Shown here one piece after another: positions 61,021 through 64,000 of a stretch of 64,000 nt of DNA. Below the pieces are notes generated by a model. That model had not been told where the DNA came from. It did not search any database and worked only from the letters and a program-made list of their open reading frames with translations. This DNA is from Bifidobacterium breve. GTDB taxonomy: Bacteria; Actinomycetota; Thermoleophilia; Solirubrobacterales; Solirubrobacteraceae. The stretch covers positions 61,087 through 125,086 of the forward strand of contig CAMCUD010000013.1 in NCBI GenBank assembly GCA_945878865.1, written 5' to 3'. The translations under genes were made by a program, and so were the position numbers. Within the stretch, counting starts at the first letter, position 1; every line of letters starts with the position of its first letter.

Positions 61021-61474
61021 CCTCGTGGCGCGCGGCGCGCTCGATGACGACGACGAGCAGCACGACCCCGACCGTGATCGCCATGTCCGCGACGTTGAAC
61101 GCCGGCCAGTTCGGGAGCTTGATGTAGTCGACGACCGCGCCGAGGCGGATGCGGTCGATCGCGTTGCCGATCGCGCCGCCGAGCAGCATCCCCACCGGCA
61201 GCCACGCCAGGGGGCGGGTCGCGTTGCGCGAGAAGAAGACGAGCAGCGCGATGAGCGCGATGGCGACGACGAGCCCGACGATCACGCCCCCGTTCTGCAG
61301 TTGCCCGAATGCGACGCCGCTGTTGCGGACGTTGACGAGGTCGACGAACAGGAAGAGCTTCTCCCGCGCGCCTCGCGCCACCGCGTCGACCGCCCACAGC
61401 TTGGCGAGCTGATCGATGAGCACCACCACCGCCGCGGTCAGCGCGGCGCGGGTCCACCCGCCGGCCGCGGTCAC
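60998..61474 (-). CDS. lspA: Lipoprotein signal peptidase
   Basis: 158 residues from GTG 61474, four membrane helices. Catalytic region GGAIGNAIDRIRLGAVVDYI (first Asp) and WPAFNVADMAITVGV (second Asp) with the NVRNSGVAFG motif before them. It cuts prolipoproteins after lipid is added. GTG overlaps the yggT stop (GTGA). Confidence 0.95.
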   Translation of the reverse strand: MTAAGGWTRAALTAAVVVLIDQLAKLWAVDAVARGAREKLFLFVDLVNVRNSGVAFGQLQNGGVIVGLVVAIALIALLVFFSRNATRPLAWLPVGMLLGGAIGNAIDRIRLGAVVDYIKLPNWPAFNVADMAITVGVVLLVVVIERAARHEDAAPGPA

Positions 61475-61785
61475 CCGGCGATGAGGCTCACGAGGATCCG
61501 CCCGCCGAAGCTCAGCACGAGGATCGCGACGATCGGGCTGATGTCGAGCGGGCCGATCGGCGGGATGAACCGGCGAAAGATCCCGAGATAGGGCTCGCAC
61601 ACATCCCGCAGGAACGTCAGAACGGCGTCGCTCCAGCGGTTGTATGGGACACGGCCGCCGAACGAGAAGATCAGCGACGTGATGATGTAGACGAAGATGA
61701 TGAGCGTGTAGACGAGCACCAGCGCGCCGACGAAATCGGCGATCTGAGCTCGGGCATCGGCGAGGATCAGCACGGCCGACATCAT
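61471..61785 (-). CDS. yggT: YggT family membrane protein
   Basis: 104 residues with two membrane helices (about 20-40 and 82-100) and RFIPPIGPLDISPIVAILVLSF, the family signature. In gram-positive bacteria it sits beside sepF near the division genes; a role in cell division or osmotic balance has been proposed. ATG overlaps the proC stop. Confidence 0.9.
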   Translation of the reverse strand: MMSAVLILADARAQIADFVGALVLVYTLIIFVYIITSLIFSFGGRVPYNRWSDAVLTFLRDVCEPYLGIFRRFIPPIGPLDISPIVAILVLSFGGRILVSLIAG

Positions 61786-62534
61786 GACGGGCCGAGGATC
61801 GCGTCGACGGCGTCGTTGAACGCGCCCCGCACCGCCGCGTTCTCCAGCGCCGCGAGCGCCTTGGCCGTCGTCCCGCCCGGCGACGTCACAGCGCGCCGCG
61901 CAGCGAGCGTGTCGCCGCCGCCACGCGCCAGCAGGGTCGCCGCGCCGGGGATGCTGCCGACGACGAGCTTCGTCGCGGTCTGCGCGTCCACGCCGTGGCG
62001 GACGAGCGCGTCGACCTGCGCCTCGGCGAAGAGCGCGACGTACGCCGGCATGGCGCCCGCGCTCGCCTGCGCGACCATCATCTGCGCCTCGGGCAGCAGG
62101 ACGACCTCGCCCACGCCCTCGAGCACCCCAACGGCGCGCCCGTGGAACGCCTCGTCGCCTGGCTCCGGCGGGACGACCGCCGTCACCGACGCAGACACCT
62201 CGAGCGCGATGTTGGGCATGGCGCGTACCACCGGGGTGCCCGGATAGGCCTCCCGCAGCTGCGCGACGGTCGTCGCCCCCACGAACGACAGGATGCCGCC
62301 CGCGACCTCGGGGATCTCGTCGGAGACGGCGCGCAGCAGTGGCGGCTTGTGGCAGAGCACCGTGATCTCCGCGCGCGCCGCCAGGTCGGCGTTCGAGCCG
62401 GCGACCTCGCCGCCGACCTCGTCGGCCAGCGCCTGTGCCTTCGCGCGGTCGGCGTCGAAGACGAGCACCGGGCGGCCGAGCCCACGTGCGAACGCGAGCC
62501 CGAGGTTGCCGGCGCCGACGATGCCGATCTGCAT
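61782..62534 (-). CDS. proC: Pyrroline-5-carboxylate reductase
   Basis: 250 residues. NADPH motif IGIVGAGNLGLAFARGL, SFVGATTVAQLREAYPG, VVRAMPNIALEVSASVTAV and the C-terminal substrate loop RRAVTSPGGTTAKALAALE. Last step of proline synthesis. Its place inside the sepF-yggT interval is common in actinobacteria and firmicutes. Confidence 0.94.
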   Translation of the reverse strand: MQIGIVGAGNLGLAFARGLGRPVLVFDADRAKAQALADEVGGEVAGSNADLAARAEITVLCHKPPLLRAVSDEIPEVAGGILSFVGATTVAQLREAYPGTPVVRAMPNIALEVSASVTAVVPPEPGDEAFHGRAVGVLEGVGEVVLLPEAQMMVAQASAGAMPAYVALFAEAQVDALVRHGVDAQTATKLVVGSIPGAATLLARGGGDTLAARRAVTSPGGTTAKALAALENAAVRGAFNDAVDAILGPS

Positions 62535-62554
62535 CAGGACCTTCCGCCAGGCCG

Positions 62555-63073
62555 TCAGGACTGGTTGAAGAAGCCCTTCTCGATGAGCCGCGCGCGCTCT
62601 TCCGCCGAGATCTCGACGTTGCGCGGCGTCAGCATGAAGACCTTGTCGGCGATGCGCTGCATGCCGCCGTCGAGCGCGTAGGTGAGGCCCGACGCGAAGT
62701 CGATGAGCCGCTTGCTCAGGTCGGTCTCGGTCCCCTGGAGGTTCAGGATGACCGGCACGCTGTCCTTGAACTTGTCGGCGACCTGCTGCGCGTCGTTGAA
62801 GCTCTTCGGAATCACGAGGTGCACGCGGACATCTCCGTTGCTGCGACCACCCACGGGCCGCAGCGTCGTCGTGGGTCGCCCGGCGGGCTCATCGTCGGCG
62901 AAGATGTCGTCGATCTCGTCGCGGCGGCGGCGCAGGCGGCGGACGTTCGGGCGCTCGCGGTAGCGGTCCTCGAGCTCGGCCTCGGGGGCCGGGGCCGGTT
63001 CGGGTTCGTACTCGCGCTCCTCGGCGAGGCCGAAGTACACGAGCGCGCGATGCCAGGAGTCACTGAAGGCCAT
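62555..63073 (-). CDS. sepF: Cell division protein SepF
   Basis: 172 residues. N-terminal amphipathic helix region (MAFSDSWHRALVYFGLAEE) for membrane binding, a charged linker (about 20-75), and the FtsZ-binding SepF domain (about 78-165) with VHLVIPKSFNDAQQVADKFKDSVPVILNLQG and FASGLTYALDGGMQRIADKVFMLTPRNVEI. It anchors FtsZ rings in bacteria without FtsA. Confidence 0.95.
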   Translation of the reverse strand: MAFSDSWHRALVYFGLAEEREYEPEPAPAPEAELEDRYRERPNVRRLRRRRDEIDDIFADDEPAGRPTTTLRPVGGRSNGDVRVHLVIPKSFNDAQQVADKFKDSVPVILNLQGTETDLSKRLIDFASGLTYALDGGMQRIADKVFMLTPRNVEISAEERARLIEKGFFNQS

Positions 63074-63115
63074 CTCGGGTCAAGGTTAGCCCTCCGGGCC
63101 CGGATTCCTCCCTGA

Positions 63116-63799
63116 TCATCGGAAGATGCTCGTGCCGATCCGCACGAGCGTGGCGCCCTCCTCGACGGCGACCTCGAAGTCCTGGGTGGTCCCCATCGAC
63201 AACTGCGGCAGATCGCGGGCGGCCGCGAGCTCGGCCAGCGCGGCGAACCAGCGGCGGCTGTCCTCCGGCGTCTCGGCGCGCGGCGGCATGGTCATGAGCC
63301 CGACGGCGGCGACGCCCTCGATGGCCCGAAGCCGCTCGAGATACGGATCGAGCGCGTCGGGATGCAGGCCGCTCTTGGCCTCCTCCCCGCTGATGTTGAC
63401 CTCGATGAGGACCTCGAGGTCCCGGCCCAGTTCGGGGCCGACGCGCTCAAGCTGGGCGAGGACCGAGTCGCTGCTCACCGAGTGGATGCGCCGCACGAGC
63501 GGGGCGACGACCTTGACCTTGCGGCTCTGCAGGTGCCCGATGAACTCCCAGGCAAAGCGGTCGCCGTAGGCGTCGACCTTCGCCTGGAGGTCCTGCGCCC
63601 GGTTCTCGCCGACGACGTGGATCCCCGCGTCGGCGAGCGTGCCCATCTCCTCCAGCGCGACGTACTTCGTCGCGGCGACGAGCTGGACGTCCTGCGGGTC
63701 GCGGCCCGTCCTGCGTGCCGCTTCGTCGATCCGGCCCTGTACGCGCGCCAGCCCGGCGCGGACCGCCTCGACCTCGAGCCCGGTGATCAGCTCCGCCAT
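63116..63799 (-). CDS. yggS: YggS family PLP-homeostasis protein
   Basis: 227 residues. The PLP lysine is in LVAATKYVALEEM near residue 46; IHVVGENRAQDLQAKV, EFIGHLQSRKVKVV, VEVNISGEEAKSG-like LIEVNISGEEAKSG and LSMGTTQDFEVAVEEGATLVRIGTSIF follow. The usual SMGMS is SMGTT. Fold-type III barrel that balances PLP, with no known reaction. Starts inside the end of pgeF. Confidence 0.95.
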   Translation of the reverse strand: MAELITGLEVEAVRAGLARVQGRIDEAARRTGRDPQDVQLVAATKYVALEEMGTLADAGIHVVGENRAQDLQAKVDAYGDRFAWEFIGHLQSRKVKVVAPLVRRIHSVSSDSVLAQLERVGPELGRDLEVLIEVNISGEEAKSGLHPDALDPYLERLRAIEGVAAVGLMTMPPRAETPEDSRRWFAALAELAAARDLPQLSMGTTQDFEVAVEEGATLVRIGTSIFR

Positions 63800-64000
63800 G
63801 CCACTCCCGCCTGCCGTCCGGTGACGCCGCGGTCGCGGCGATGACTGAAGAACAGCGACGCGTCACTGCACATCGTGCACAGGCCGGCGTCGAGCACCGT
63901 GCGGACCCCGGCAGCACGAAGCCGCACCGCCGCGACGGCCTTGAGGTCGAGGTTCCTGTCGTGCCGCGCCTCGGGCACGTCGGCGAACGCGGCGCGCACC
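63787..64000 (-). CDS. pgeF: Polyphenol oxidase/peptidoglycan editing factor family, C-terminal part
   Basis: The right edge cuts the gene; the last about 70 residues are visible, ending LCTMCSDASLFFSHRRDRGVTGRQAGVAW, the conserved YfiH/PgeF/laccase-domain tail. The zinc-binding Cys and His residues of this part can be seen, the rest lies outside. Family members are purine nucleosidase-like or act in peptidoglycan editing. Overlaps yggS by 13 bases. Confidence 0.88.
   Translation of the reverse strand, partial: VRAAFADVPEARHDRNLDLKAVAAVRLRAAGVRTVLDAGLCTMCSDASLFFSHRRDRGVTGRQAGVAWRS

Overview
The window is a 64 kb, very GC-rich stretch of bacterial chromosome. Codon use, RNA-polymerase promoters of the TANNNT type placed 6-9 bases before start codons, the gene string pgeF-yggS-sepF-proC-yggT-lspA, an FHA/FtsR-type MerR pair and an RsiG-like anti-sigma point to Actinomycetota. 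Secreted proteins ending in an Arg/Leu/Val-rich beta domain suggest the class Thermoleophilia (Solirubrobacterales), which is an inference. No rRNA, tRNA, CRISPR array, transposase, integrase or phage gene was seen, so this looks like ordinary chromosome with a few accessory patches.

Layout. 1-2.8 kb: the start of an ABC exporter ATPase divergent from a MarR regulator with two perfect palindromic operators, then a FliA/WhiG-class sigma factor and a luciferase-like flavin enzyme. 2.8-7.1 kb: HI0933-type flavoprotein, YchJ, YaaA, a dihydrofolate-reductase-like protein, a small membrane protein and a methylenetetrahydrofolate reductase homologue. 7.2-12.5 kb: a polytopic GGDEF/EAL protein, a scrappy region with small membrane proteins and a truncated paralogue, a secreted protein and a CPBP protease. 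12.6-21 kb: ilvD, an MFS exporter, a coupled three-gene operon (ATP-grasp, SnoaL-like, FMN enzyme with a rebuilt active site), then an S4/ABC-F pair. 21-30 kb: MocR regulator, ZIP transporter, UspA, a DevS-like kinase and its convergent NarL-type regulator, an NDH-2-like flavoprotein and transaldolase.

30-42 kb: Pcm-like methyltransferase, HU, two hydrolases, a YbbN-like thioredoxin, dinB, an RlpA-like protein under a c-di-AMP riboswitch, an ECF sigma divergent from a wax-ester synthase, and a membrane protein joining a sigma-4-like helix-turn-helix to an RskA-like outer domain. 40-45 kb (all minus): proS-pgsA-rsiG-FHA-merR-apt-SRPBCC, nearly all overlapping. 45-49 kb: two related secreted proteins around a canonical diguanylate cyclase. 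49-64 kb: sodA, ispG, a second, canonical FMN hydroxy-acid oxidase, and a long minus-strand housekeeping block from pgeF to rseP.

How the parts fit. A WhiG-class sigma, an RsiG-like anti-sigma whose known relatives bind c-di-GMP, an active-looking cyclase and a likely phosphodiesterase all lie within 47 kb, so the pieces of a c-di-GMP-controlled sigma switch are present together. A second nucleotide signal, c-di-AMP, is predicted to control the cell-wall RlpA gene. The least explained module is the ATP-grasp/SnoaL/FMN operon at 16.0-18.9 kb. All function calls rest on motif reading by eye; no database search was run.
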